A stretch of DNA of 64,000 nt from a virus. Shown piece by piece: positions 20,601 through 29,462 of this stretch. Under the pieces are notes generated by a model. It was not told the DNA's origin. It ran no database searches and saw only the letters and a program-made list of their open reading frames with translations. The stretch is taken from IMG/VR virus record IMGVR_UViG_3300007512_000001, positions 62,001-126,000 of that record; one strand, 5' to 3'. Position numbers and translations under genes: made by a program. Position 1 is the first letter of the stretch. Each line of letters opens with the position of its first letter.

Positions 20601-23600
20601 CAATTTCAAAATAATCATCGCCAGGAGCACCTATAAAAGCTGTATTATTTGTTAGACCAATACCTGTGCCATATTTGTCATATTGTCTACGTTCTTTCCA
20701 ATCTAATCGTTGCAATAGTGAATACGACATATCACTATTAATATCATATATTAACGCAGATCCTGATTCTAATTGTTCATCACTTATAAGTGTATTTCCT
20801 TGGTCAAACGTTGTTAAAGAATTGTCCATATTAAGATCAACAATTGAATTTGATACAGGACTACTAATTAAAATATTAGAGGCGTCTTCATTAAATTTAA
20901 TTCGCTCACCATAAAATGCATTCTGAAAACCATCAGGATGAACTAACGATGCTTTAAATTCATAAGGTGTAATTCCTAGTGCTGTAAACACTGCTACACC
21001 ATTTGTATTACCTACTGTAACAGCAAGTTTATTATTTGTAGTGGTGCTGGTGCTAGTAATTTTTAATTTATTATCTGATGTGCTTTCCGCAGTAACAAAA
21101 TACATACCAGCATCATTAATATCTTGCACTACATCGGCCAACGCAGTGCCTGTAAATGTAACTTGTGTTCCATTTATAACAATTTGATCGCCTATACTAA
21201 CCGTTGGATTAGCCACAGTGCCGGTAAGTGTGCCGGACACTCTAGCATAATCAATAAAGTAATCTACTTCACCTGTGTTAACAGCAAGTTTAGCTGTTTC
21301 ATTTATATATGCATAATCAGCGCCGGTAGCACCAACAGCAACAATATGCCCGAATGCGCCTGCTTCTACTTGTTTTCCAAAAAATTCAAGTTCAGATGTT
21401 ACGCCACTGGTCAATTCTTGGACTTCATTAAATGAATCATTCGGTGACTTTCCGTATACCTTAGTAGAACCTACTTGCAAGTTTCCGCTTTTCTCTATAT
21501 TTGGTTGGCCAACAAATACGTATGCGCCATCATCAGTTATAGCAACACTTCTACCAAAGTCTGTTCCGCTAACACCCGATAATGTTTGTATCAAATTATA
21601 GTAATTTCCCTTACGCATTTCTACATTGTTAGAACCAATTGGCGGGAATCCACTTATAAAAGTAATACTGCCAGGTGCTAATGTGTAATCCAAACCTTGA
21701 ATTTTAATATGGCCATCCACATAAACAGTGATTTCTTTATCGTCACCATATGATATTGTTGTAGCAAATGTAGGTGTGGCGCCTGTACCGTTAAAGAACT
21801 CACTAGAAGAAGTTATTCCTGTTACTAATTTGTAAACATAGGATTTTAATTCTCCCGGCGCACCAACTACTAGATATCCATTATTACTAATAGAAACATC
21901 ATATCCAAAAAAGCCGCTAGTTGTAGGCGACGGTGATCGCAATACGTCAAACGCTTCATATGTTTTATCATCTTTTTGTTTTAAGATAATCGCATAGCCT
22001 TCTTTAGAATTACTACCTGGTGCAGAAGTAACTAAGTAATCATGTTCTTTCGTGTTGTCAAACTGCCACCCCAACAAACCACTGTTATAAAGTTTAGTGC
22101 CATCTACTATATTACTATCAAAAGTAAAGTTGGTAGGTGCAATATTAATTGTTTGTGTGTTACTTCCTCCTGGATCACTAGGCACTGTGTCTGTTTCTAA
22201 AACAGGTTGTTCTTTAAATGTAGGTCCTACGATATAAGGATATACAGGAGTTCCGTCTACTTTTATAGTTAAAAAGTATGCATAGGTGCCATCAGGATAA
22301 TCAGGGGTTACACAATAACGACCATTGTGTTTGTCTAAAGTTCCGACACCATCTAAATAATAATGATCTTCTATAAATGAACCAACAGGATAAACTGTAT
22401 AATTGTATCCTCTTTCACTTAACGGTGATGAGTGTGTACGATAAGAAGATGTCATACGTACAGGTGTTGTTGTAGAATTTCCAGGAGTTTGGTAACCGAA
22501 TGGTCCATAAATTGGATAACCGTCGTATGCGTAGCCTATAATCTTAGAGTGTCCATCTGCATGTCTCCAATGGTCTCCGCTGTAATTCGTGTTATTATAA
22601 TAATTATTTTCTGTATAGACTCCGCTATTCCATTGGCTTAAAAACTTACCACTATGGTAATGATACTCACCATCTTCTTGTGGGTGGCCGTCACTCGCGT
22701 CTAATCCCAAATTTGTTCTGTTTACTATCGCGTTCCATTTCCAATTGCCTGGTGCTACGCCTTTTGCTGGCCCTGTGTCGTTTGTCAAATTCCCGTCAAT
22801 AATTGGACTTACAAAAGTTACACCATTGGCTGCAATGCCAATGCCGCCTAGACCAATTTCTTTTGGGGAGCTTGTAGTAGTATTTGTACCAACACGTATA
22901 TTAAACGTATGTTCAAAAGTTTTACTATTAATTCTATTAGGATTAGCATCACTAGGAAATACACCAAATGGTGCAGGCTTAGGTAAACCATCTGTATTAA
23001 TTGTTAATAAAAATCCTGATTCACTTAAATGTCCTGATGTTAGTGAGCCATCTCCACTTACAAAAATACTTGTTACATCAAAGACTGTTTTAATAGTTCT
23101 TGTCCATTGTTCAATATTACCGGCTGACGTGCCGTCATGTACAGATCCAACCAACAGCGTAGATGTATCCTTGTTGGTTGAGATAGCCTGACCAAATCCA
23201 GTATTAGCCGGCTTGCCGGTAGGATAAAGTTGTTCTCTCAACGTAAATGGATTCTTCTTTTCAAGTACTGCCCATTTTCCTGTATCGTTATAGTCATCAA
23301 TCCAAGCCAAATCCCCATCTAACCATCCATATCTAGGTCCGGCATCGCTATATAAATCACTAGAACTAGCATAACGAGAATTTGTTAATAATAAAATTTC
23401 ACCGCGAGTCGGAGTCGGTGCTAAAGAATCTCCCAACCCGTTTAACGGTCCCACAGACGTGTTTGCGTGTAATTTTAAAGTATATGTTCTAGAAGAAAGT
23501 AAATTTTCTTTAACTTTATAAACACCACTGAAGTCAATTGACTGGTCTGCTGTGTTATAAAATTTTCTTAGAATAATATAATCACCTTCAAGAATTTTTC

Positions 23601-26600
23601 CAATTGGGTATGTAAATGTGACAGTTAATTCATTATTATTATCTTTAGCCACTGCTATAGGTGAATTATTTGCATTAGTAATCCTATACATTGCCCAATC
23701 TTTTGAATCTTCTTCAAATTGTGGCGGGTAACTATCAGCATTTGCTACCCAAATTTTGTCACCAATTTTTAAAGAATTTAAAAATTCTGTTTTTTCGGTA
23801 AGTTGTATTGATTCGCCTACACCGGATACTACAAAATTCTTACCTTTATAACTAGACGGCGTAATCTGTGAACTACTAAAGAATACTACGGAACCATTAT
23901 ATAATTGTACAGAATCATTAGTTGTATAGCTTTTTCTTCCGAGTAGTTCTGTTTGTATATCGATAGATTCTGTTATTGTTATTATGTTAGATGAAACCCA
24001 ATCAGAAAGTGTTAATACAGAGTGCTCGGAGTCATCAGTTCTTACATGGCCCGCTGTAGGCAATGTTAGTCTGTTACTAATATTATCTGTTTTATGTTTA
24101 AATATATTTTTGCTATAATATAAAGGTTCTTGTGGTCGTTGATGCAAATCTTCAGGACGAACAGTGATGTGAATATCTTTATATTGCTCATCTGAGTTAA
24201 TGAGTTCAATTAAATCAGGACTTTCTTTAAATTTATTTTCTTCTAAATATAGATCAATTGTCTGTGTACTGTCTACTGAACCATATTCACCAATTCTAAA
24301 TGCCCATTCTTCATATAAGTCAATTGTTGTATCTAAAGCAGGAACTTTTGCTCTTAATAGTTTATTAACTACAGAACTTGTACCTTTTTCTTTAAGAAAA
24401 CCTTGGTAAAATTTCTTTTGCGCCGTGTCGTCAATTTGTAAGTTTTCTAAATATCTTCTACTTTGATATCCTATTAGATTAGTGGATAACTTGTCTAGAC
24501 TAGACATTCTAGCATCTTCTTCAACTTCATAAAAGCTTCTAAATTGGTCTGCTTTAGTATCTAAGTTAGGCAGTAGTCCTGTTTCTACTTTATCTAAAAG
24601 TTTCCATTTGCTAAAATCAAACTTACCCAATTCTGTTAGATCTGTAGGAGAATGACTTACGTTAGTGGCGTAAAATTTATTTTTAAATTTTATAATATCT
24701 CCTATCTGATAAGAATAATTAACATTCCAAACTTCTACGCTATCGTCTAGTAATATATAACCCGGTAATTGCTGTGTACCATCCCACAATCTTGTTTTAT
24801 ATCCAACTAACTTAATTCTGTTCTGTCTACTGCCTGTTGTTAAATTCCAAATAACATCCTTGAATACTGTTTCATTTTCAAGAATTAATAAATGTTCTGT
24901 TTGTATTGGATTTAAAGTACAAGCAAATATGCCATCCACTTCTTCACTTGAACTTAGTTGGAACATGTTATCTTCTCTATAATAGAAAAGATCTTGTATT
25001 GCTATTCTTTGTTTATTTTGGTTAATGACAGAAGAAGGTAAAATATTACTTACTAAATTGCTAACTTGTGTTTGGTTTAAGTTAAATTTGAAAGTATTAC
25101 TACCAGCACTCATTGTTATTAATGACCCTGGACCAAAGTTGGCCTGAGTCCAGAATAAGAATTCCCTTGCTGAATTGTCCCAGTCTTCAATTTGGCCAAA
25201 ATCATCGCTAACATTATCAAATACTAGGCCAACAGATTCTAAATATCTTCCATAACTTATAATGAAATCATATACATCTTGTATAGTGTTATATTCTGTT
25301 TTATAAGGTACTTTTGTAGTGGTGCTTTGAAAATCATCATGATGAAGTACAGTGATTCCTCCTTGTGTAGGAACTGTTGGTGTACTAGTTAAATATTGTC
25401 TATCATCATCAAAATTATTTGTTGCTGTAAACTCAGCGTTAACAATATAGAAAGTATTTTGACCTACTTCCACAACTTGACCAATAGCATATTCTTTACC
25501 TAGTTCATATGGAATTGAATCAAGTTGTATTCCTCCAACAGATACCTGTCTTGTATTACCAGATGTAGTAATACTTTTTAATATATTAAAATAAGGAGTA
25601 TCAACTGAATAACCGTCAATAATGTATCCGGTGTGTGTTCTTTCAATTAACAAGCCTGAATAATTTATTTTTGCTAAGGGTTTGCCTTCAAGCAAGTATA
25701 AAGAATAATCTTCTTGTGGCACAAAAATGTCATTAGAAGATCTAGTAGGTGAAATTTGTTCTAATATAATTTTTAATTTTTCTTTATCTGTGAATCCGGC
25801 TATCTTATAAGCCAAATTAAGACTTAAAGTATTTAAATTTGTGTTAAGTTTTACAGTATCACTACTTAAATATTTTGCATGATCAACTAACCAGTTGCCA
25901 TAACCAAGAGTATAATCAATTGATTTATCTGTATTAACAAACCCGTTTGTCTTTACGGAATTGGGAACAAGGAATAACCCTGTATCTTTGTCTACATAGT
26001 GCCCAACTAAATTTTTTGTTACGTTAGATACATCATACATCAATTCAAAATATTTTGCAGGTTTAGTTAATGCAAATAGTTTTTGCACTGCAAAGGGATA
26101 ACTACTAGATCTCTTCCACGCAGTTTCAGCCGGGCCATCGTCCCCCGCTTTCCAATCACTAGTGGTATCTGTATCAATTACACCTGTAAGGCCTATCTCA
26201 CGTGGATTTAATAGCGCGCCTGATGAATCTACTGGAATATAATTTGCAACCATTCCGGTGCGTTTATATTTGTCATAAGTGCCGGCATCAGGACCACTTA
26301 CAATTTTACCATCTTCTAAATCTTGCCACAATATTAGGTTGTCTTTTGTATACGGTGCTGGCCCATACTCTTTCTCCCACCAACTCGGTTTCTCAAAAAA
26401 ACCAAGCATTTCCCACGGATGAGAATGTGGGCGATCTGTATCATAAAAGTATTTGTAAATACCTCTCCAAGAACCTGGCAAAAATTCAGACGAGTTAAGT
26501 TTATTTTTTACTAAACTGTAATTCCACGTATAAGGATTTGATGAGTCATAATGTGTATTATCAGTATAGTTAACATTATTGCGGTATGCCCACTGTGACA

Positions 26601-29454
26601 AAAACGCAGATGTAATAATATTAATATCGTCTAATGTGAATGGCAGTTTTCTTATATGACCTGGTATGATTTCAAATTTACTAAGTAAATCTTTATTATA
26701 TGTAGCCTTAATATTATTATAAATTTTCTTTTCTAATTCTAATAAAACGTCATCTTTGTAGTCCCCATACGCTGGAATAATAGAGCCATCGTGTCCTTGA
26801 ATTGCCGATATCGATGTTACATAGGAATTATCTGTGTATTTTTTAGGAGTATATTTTGGATATAATCCTAACTTAGTTGGCGTTGGTGGTATGAAATTGC
26901 CAAGTGTCGTATTATATTCTACTAATTTAATCTTATCATTCGCTACCAAAGTAACAGAATCTGTCAATGTTACAAATGGTGTTGTTGTAGAAAAAGTGTA
27001 ATCTTGATCTTTAATTAATAGTACATCATTGTGATAAATTAAAACAGCTGTTTGGCCTGGTGTAGTGTCGTTATATGTTCTTTTAAGTTCAAACTTTTTA
27101 TTATCAATATCAAAAACAACATAAGTTGTTTCTGTATTATCTGTTGAAAATGGTACCATATCACTATCGTAATAAGGCATTGTACTATTTTTACCAGCAA
27201 ACATTGTAATTAAGATTAAATCAACAAATGTTGCTGGATTGTCATTATATTGCAATTTGTCAGCTGTTTGAAGGAATAAATTCTTAAATTTATTATATTC
27301 TATTTCTGCGTGATCTATAGAAGCAAAGAAGTCATATTCGTTATTTGTTAAGATATAACCCGCCTTGGCCAAACTAGCAGAGTTTTGAATAATTTTTACT
27401 CCTAACGTATTAATATCACCGATGTCACGCAAATTATTATAACCAAAAAACACTCCGTCAAAATCCAAACTATTTTCAACACATGTTCCTACATGGTCTC
27501 TAATCTGGCCAAGCGTAAATGTAGTTGTTGTATCTAAATTATTAAGTGGGTTATTGTTTAGGTTAATCGGAATAGTATATGTTTCTCCGTCTACTAAAGT
27601 TTCAATTAAATCATCTGTATAAGATTTTATTACGACAATGTCTTCTTTAACTAGATCTCTAGTAAAGTTTATAAACTGTACGCCATCATTTACTACAATA
27701 TAAAAATCTTTTGTAGTTTCAGAGTTATCACCTTTTACTTGTAATTTTCCATTAACCGTTACTATTAAATTTTTTGCAATTGTTTCTGCTTTTGGTGTTG
27801 TTGTAACTTTAAACTGCTTCAATTCAGTTCCGACAGAAATTGTTTGTTGGACAAATTGTCTACTTTCAAAAGGCGCCTTTGTCCAATTGTTAAGCACGTT
27901 ATATTGTGTAATACTGGTTGACTTATGCAAGAATCCCTTTGCCAATCTTATATTAGCAGAAATATTATTCAAAACATCTGATGTATACACAAAACTATCT
28001 TTAATAATGTTATCGTGGAAAACAATATCTCCGATGTTATTAAAATTTCTATATGTTAACCCAAACCCTAACTCTGTATCCGCAACACCTGCCGAATTTA
28101 TAGCGTAACTAAAAACAGTTGTTCCAGCAAATTTACTATTAGTATATGTAGAAAAACTATTACCAGCATTATCAAACATATCAAACAATGGGGCTTGGTT
28201 TAATTTTGACTTTATTTGTCCTTTTATCCATGCGTTGTTTTTATAATACCATTGGCTCCCGGCATTATTGCCCAATTTAGCAATTAACGTATTCCCTTCA
28301 ACAGGGTCAGCCACTGTGGTAATTTTCTCTAAATGAATAGTTTCAACGCCGCCGATAGTTACGATTTGTATTTCATATATAAAACCATTAACAAATGAAT
28401 CTTCATCTTTTGTGAAAACAATTTTTTGGCCTGCTTCAACAGCAACGCCATCAATAAAGGTGCCTGCTTTAGCCGAACCTTCTAAATTAGAAAACGCATC
28501 TGTAAAAAGAGTGTCAACAAGATCAACATTTGTTAACTTAGATACACCAAAATTATATAATTTTAGATCTTTATCAAATTCTATAATAGGGCGTTTTGCT
28601 CTTAAGGCTGAATTATACACTGGAACCGTTTTGTTATATTCCGCTGTTTTGGCAATGATATCTTCATGGAACCAGCGATTATTGTTACTCCACTGGTTTC
28701 CGTCAATTGATCCAGGTTTAATTGTGATATAATCCTTGCCTAAAGAATAGACATTACTTTCTGGTGTAATTAAACTATTCCATTCAATGAGTTCAATACT
28801 TTTACCTACATTTGCAACTATATATTCTTTATTATAATAAGTTGTGGGCTGGGTGTCTGCATGAGTAAATTTAACTTTCAACCCGTTAGTAAATTTTATA
28901 TTTCCAGTGGTAGTAGTAAAGTTCTTTTTACCTAACACTTCTGAATCAATATTTAATTTATCTGTAATTTCAACAACATCAGGGCCGTCCTGTAACCAAA
29001 AATATCTTGCGTAACTAGTAATTTTATCTAAGTCAATTGGAGGGGTCCAGACATAATATTCACTAGAAAATATTTTATCATGATCAAAACTATTGCCGCC
29101 TCTTGATTTTACTGCATTGATTAAATCAATATATGTTGCGGCGTAGTCATATGCAGATTGTCCAAGAACGTGACTAGTTCCGGAGTGCAATCGGTCCGTA
29201 AATCGAAGATTAGCTGCATCCTTTTTAATGGTAAATGCAGGTTCTAACTGATAATTTGTTCTATCAGCAGTTGATTCTAATAAGTAACTGTCAGTAGTTT
29301 TAAAATTATCAACATCACGTCTACCAACGAATCCATTAACGATATCCAATGTTCCCGGAGACAGTAATTGATCCAAGGTTGAATTTAAAAATTTCTTATT
29401 AACTTCAGTTTGAAACTGATTTGGTAATAGATTAACAGTTTTTCTTATTGCCAT
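14644..29454 (-). CDS. Giant baseplate/tail structural protein (4,936 residues)
   Basis: One uninterrupted gene fills 14.8 kb. The N-terminal region has conserved blocks such as YYVWTPPIDLDKITSYARYFW near residue 150. A middle region (about 2,100-2,650) has FG-GAP-like propeller segments (LLVGSVHDG, LVVGAPGE, VFVGQPN) flanking a YHYH motif near residue 2,260. The C-terminal quarter (about 3,700-4,450) has many VTxGGxGY-xxxPxVxI repeats, followed by GDGTTT modules. T4 gp7, which occupies this place after gp6, has about 1,030 residues, so this is nearly five times larger. It starts 9 bases after gp6 and shares the late operon. A gp7-like wedge core with added adhesin or enzyme-like domains is inferred from position and composition. 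No frameshift or stop interrupts it. Confidence 0.75.
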   Translation of the reverse strand: MAIRKTVNLLPNQFQTEVNKKFLNSTLDQLLSPGTLDIVNGFVGRRDVDNFKTTDSYLLESTADRTNYQLEPAFTIKKDAANLRFTDRLHSGTSHVLGQSAYDYAATYIDLINAVKSRGGNSFDHDKIFSSEYYVWTPPIDLDKITSYARYFWLQDGPDVVEITDKLNIDSEVLGKKNFTTTTGNIKFTNGLKVKFTHADTQPTTYYNKEYIVANVGKSIELIEWNSLITPESNVYSLGKDYITIKPGSIDGNQWSNNNRWFHEDIIAKTAEYNKTVPVYNSALRAKRPIIEFDKDLKLYNFGVSKLTNVDLVDTLFTDAFSNLEGSAKAGTFIDGVAVEAGQKIVFTKDEDSFVNGFIYEIQIVTIGGVETIHLEKITTVADPVEGNTLIAKLGNNAGSQWYYKNNAWIKGQIKSKLNQAPLFDMFDNAGNSFSTYTNSKFAGTTVFSYAINSAGVADTELGFGLTYRNFNNIGDIVFHDNIIKDSFVYTSDVLNNISANIRLAKGFLHKSTSITQYNVLNNWTKAPFESRQFVQQTISVGTELKQFKVTTTPKAETIAKNLIVTVNGKLQVKGDNSETTKDFYIVVNDGVQFINFTRDLVKEDIVVIKSYTDDLIETLVDGETYTIPINLNNNPLNNLDTTTTFTLGQIRDHVGTCVENSLDFDGVFFGYNNLRDIGDINTLGVKIIQNSASLAKAGYILTNNEYDFFASIDHAEIEYNKFKNLFLQTADKLQYNDNPATFVDLILITMFAGKNSTMPYYDSDMVPFSTDNTETTYVVFDIDNKKFELKRTYNDTTPGQTAVLIYHNDVLLIKDQDYTFSTTTPFVTLTDSVTLVANDKIKLVEYNTTLGNFIPPTPTKLGLYPKYTPKKYTDNSYVTSISAIQGHDGSIIPAYGDYKDDVLLELEKKIYNNIKATYNKDLLSKFEIIPGHIRKLPFTLDDINIITSAFLSQWAYRNNVNYTDNTHYDSSNPYTWNYSLVKNKLNSSEFLPGSWRGIYKYFYDTDRPHSHPWEMLGFFEKPSWWEKEYGPAPYTKDNLILWQDLEDGKIVSGPDAGTYDKYKRTGMVANYIPVDSSGALLNPREIGLTGVIDTDTTSDWKAGDDGPAETAWKRSSSYPFAVQKLFALTKPAKYFELMYDVSNVTKNLVGHYVDKDTGLFLVPNSVKTNGFVNTDKSIDYTLGYGNWLVDHAKYLSSDTVKLNTNLNTLSLNLAYKIAGFTDKEKLKIILEQISPTRSSNDIFVPQEDYSLYLLEGKPLAKINYSGLLIERTHTGYIIDGYSVDTPYFNILKSITTSGNTRQVSVGGIQLDSIPYELGKEYAIGQVVEVGQNTFYIVNAEFTATNNFDDDRQYLTSTPTVPTQGGITVLHHDDFQSTTTKVPYKTEYNTIQDVYDFIISYGRYLESVGLVFDNVSDDFGQIEDWDNSAREFLFWTQANFGPGSLITMSAGSNTFKFNLNQTQVSNLVSNILPSSVINQNKQRIAIQDLFYYREDNMFQLSSSEEVDGIFACTLNPIQTEHLLILENETVFKDVIWNLTTGSRQNRIKLVGYKTRLWDGTQQLPGYILLDDSVEVWNVNYSYQIGDIIKFKNKFYATNVSHSPTDLTELGKFDFSKWKLLDKVETGLLPNLDTKADQFRSFYEVEEDARMSSLDKLSTNLIGYQSRRYLENLQIDDTAQKKFYQGFLKEKGTSSVVNKLLRAKVPALDTTIDLYEEWAFRIGEYGSVDSTQTIDLYLEENKFKESPDLIELINSDEQYKDIHITVRPEDLHQRPQEPLYYSKNIFKHKTDNISNRLTLPTAGHVRTDDSEHSVLTLSDWVSSNIITITESIDIQTELLGRKSYTTNDSVQLYNGSVVFFSSSQITPSSYKGKNFVVSGVGESIQLTEKTEFLNSLKIGDKIWVANADSYPPQFEEDSKDWAMYRITNANNSPIAVAKDNNNELTVTFTYPIGKILEGDYIILRKFYNTADQSIDFSGVYKVKENLLSSRTYTLKLHANTSVGPLNGLGDSLAPTPTRGEILLLTNSRYASSSDLYSDAGPRYGWLDGDLAWIDDYNDTGKWAVLEKKNPFTLREQLYPTGKPANTGFGQAISTNKDTSTLLVGSVHDGTSAGNIEQWTRTIKTVFDVTSIFVSGDGSLTSGHLSESGFLLTINTDGLPKPAPFGVFPSDANPNRINSKTFEHTFNIRVGTNTTTSSPKEIGLGGIGIAANGVTFVSPIIDGNLTNDTGPAKGVAPGNWKWNAIVNRTNLGLDASDGHPQEDGEYHYHSGKFLSQWNSGVYTENNYYNNTNYSGDHWRHADGHSKIIGYAYDGYPIYGPFGYQTPGNSTTTPVRMTSSYRTHSSPLSERGYNYTVYPVGSFIEDHYYLDGVGTLDKHNGRYCVTPDYPDGTYAYFLTIKVDGTPVYPYIVGPTFKEQPVLETDTVPSDPGGSNTQTINIAPTNFTFDSNIVDGTKLYNSGLLGWQFDNTKEHDYLVTSAPGSNSKEGYAIILKQKDDKTYEAFDVLRSPSPTTSGFFGYDVSISNNGYLVVGAPGELKSYVYKLVTGITSSSEFFNGTGATPTFATTISYGDDKEITVYVDGHIKIQGLDYTLAPGSITFISGFPPIGSNNVEMRKGNYYNLIQTLSGVSGTDFGRSVAITDDGAYVFVGQPNIEKSGNLQVGSTKVYGKSPNDSFNEVQELTSGVTSELEFFGKQVEAGAFGHIVAVGATGADYAYINETAKLAVNTGEVDYFIDYARVSGTLTGTVANPTVSIGDQIVINGTQVTFTGTALADVVQDINDAGMYFVTAESTSDNKLKITSTSTTTNNKLAVTVGNTNGVAVFTALGITPYEFKASLVHPDGFQNAFYGERIKFNEDASNILISSPVSNSIVDLNMDNSLTTFDQGNTLISDEQLESGSALIYDINSDMSYSLLQRLDWKERRQYDKYGTGIGLTNNTAFIGAPGDDYFEIEEKTGDGVTTAFAITGQYSTDKIEIFINNKKILTGFTSDNASPNSTITFDTAPVAYTIKIYKYTSNTGSVIEAINTGDKDAWTIKRQETNKIDIDNINQVFTYDHKNNKFIEYVEVLDPVKGKIPGIADQEISFKTFYDPAVYNTASNLLVTTNSKHHWGPNEVGTLWWDLTNTKYVDYEQGDLEYRKNNWGKLFPGTQINIYEWVESDTLPSNYVSLLGDGNPKFVDDSAYVEYVRKDEATGLLEPVYYYWVANKTTVPPIPRTYLNAAGQIRFTSRGKEIELNSFIPAATRKLPADTVANIIKDPAGYGLKYIGLVDQNAIVGYNLNKNLVNDNIVLSINYDTKKNNIPLHTEWQLVQKNNKLSKPNQYLVTKLADSLVGLDSKNRSVPDPTLQPGSKYGILNYPRQTMFVNKNDAIKVLVNYSNSVFVENRMAIEYSLSKLQTAEALPIDGFDEVVETYAELTYINTATISNGYTVVVKKDETRGNYWTQYSWSTATQLWAFDKKQKYDTSKYWDYSDWYKTGYSVNTVINYTVATRNDLDKLTTSTGDIVKVLDNGQGRWELYEKTNPYELIGEENASISLKTELYTLPGPLEEIRYIIDALKDDLFINSLEEHFNKIWFQLVQYALVDQNLQVDWAFKTSFVGVNQTVRELSEIVNYSYDVQDSIESYIEEAKPYRTNLREYIYRYPYLEISHNAVTDFDLPGYWDETQQIFRSPNVYEADDDQRMQTGPWVNWFNHYTKHVESITVTEGGSGYGNSDIDEYAESAYDTTKYDGAAVSTTPPVVFIESGAQWELGYSYTSDTDPGEAGAQAVLVVPEHSPDTLWYYSSDIKDMGWKVRIKPALNTPESKTFAVTVVVDGEGNPDFYIDGVERPNLILYRGSTYTFTQTDASNATRGVFRFSALEDGTHRDGSGATAVPVMTTPGLDSVASITVTNGGTGYVTTPKVIIEGGAGTGAIAYANLENFKVRDILETIKFDRVDGPRHVETVAVTDGGSGYTSIPNISLAGVVDTITITEKGLGYTVAPKVLISAPDELNGTQATASLTLDVDGSIASVTITEQGSGYINKPFVQFIKNSPADPNPTKKAHASAINTGLGGNGAQAIASISGGAVTSITVTEQGKGYQTAPTVVISGGGGSSATATATVTYSSYNRLEPDHELTSKKHSDRLTLYYAGGQTGTNSNKNWKNELIDLPNYESIISESGLEYKANKVLGAEFSLEPGYDRAAYAKNAFDDYAVTEEGIRVIASVDTDLSGGDFSTSGGIDPANVVVDGDGFVTVYTSHAPEEQIPGRMFDTLDMKVYEMPSPRNSGVTVKKYTYYGNGSTTSYDFSSVGGLPTTDYGAEVYIDNVLKIRGTDFTLNYEINTVNLNTPANPGQLVHVVLVETGGENISAFKQDFTGDGSTTQFIVNIPYQYAQNLYVTVNGGDATYTASSYYKKTKVTFSSAPGANSRIRVHTFNMSGLTLVNPGSGYSKASPPTVTITGVGSNAAADAIVNDNGEVEGFIITNLGTGYTTAPTVTIAPPASGVTATATAQVYDDKIAVPSPYIRIDSEEFTLSLPGSPSWPSDYTITYPSLFEEQGPDMAKAFVYLNGTRLIPPDTEYYTGDGTTTVYASPTNPTVNYASATDADIQVHVAGELKTLTSDYTFTGTPSRAEVTFVTAPADGAEVAITVRNGKYWIANNQQVILENGSGLSTDAGAVNGDKVFVQSFANQTYSQGKTITIEGSSIATSTSLERFDAIIYDTSGYAGDVSVSIATPVYDIRLLQEEYNTNYAWVWLNGVYQIANHDYYITDDGYLVMTPRTGVILATDKITVSTMRGAEAEQEQSIGFRIWKDMFDQIAYYRIATDNITTLADTLEYTDLEIHVTDASKLLTPNPSDGIPGVIFIGGERIEYWEIDSNKLKRIRRGTWGTGVVTTHASGTEVVDSSKQQIVPGGSDSHTKVWYDQGTSTATNGLGLGMATTQQVKFLKEGPLTIPKAY

Positions 29455-29462
29455 GGTATTTC

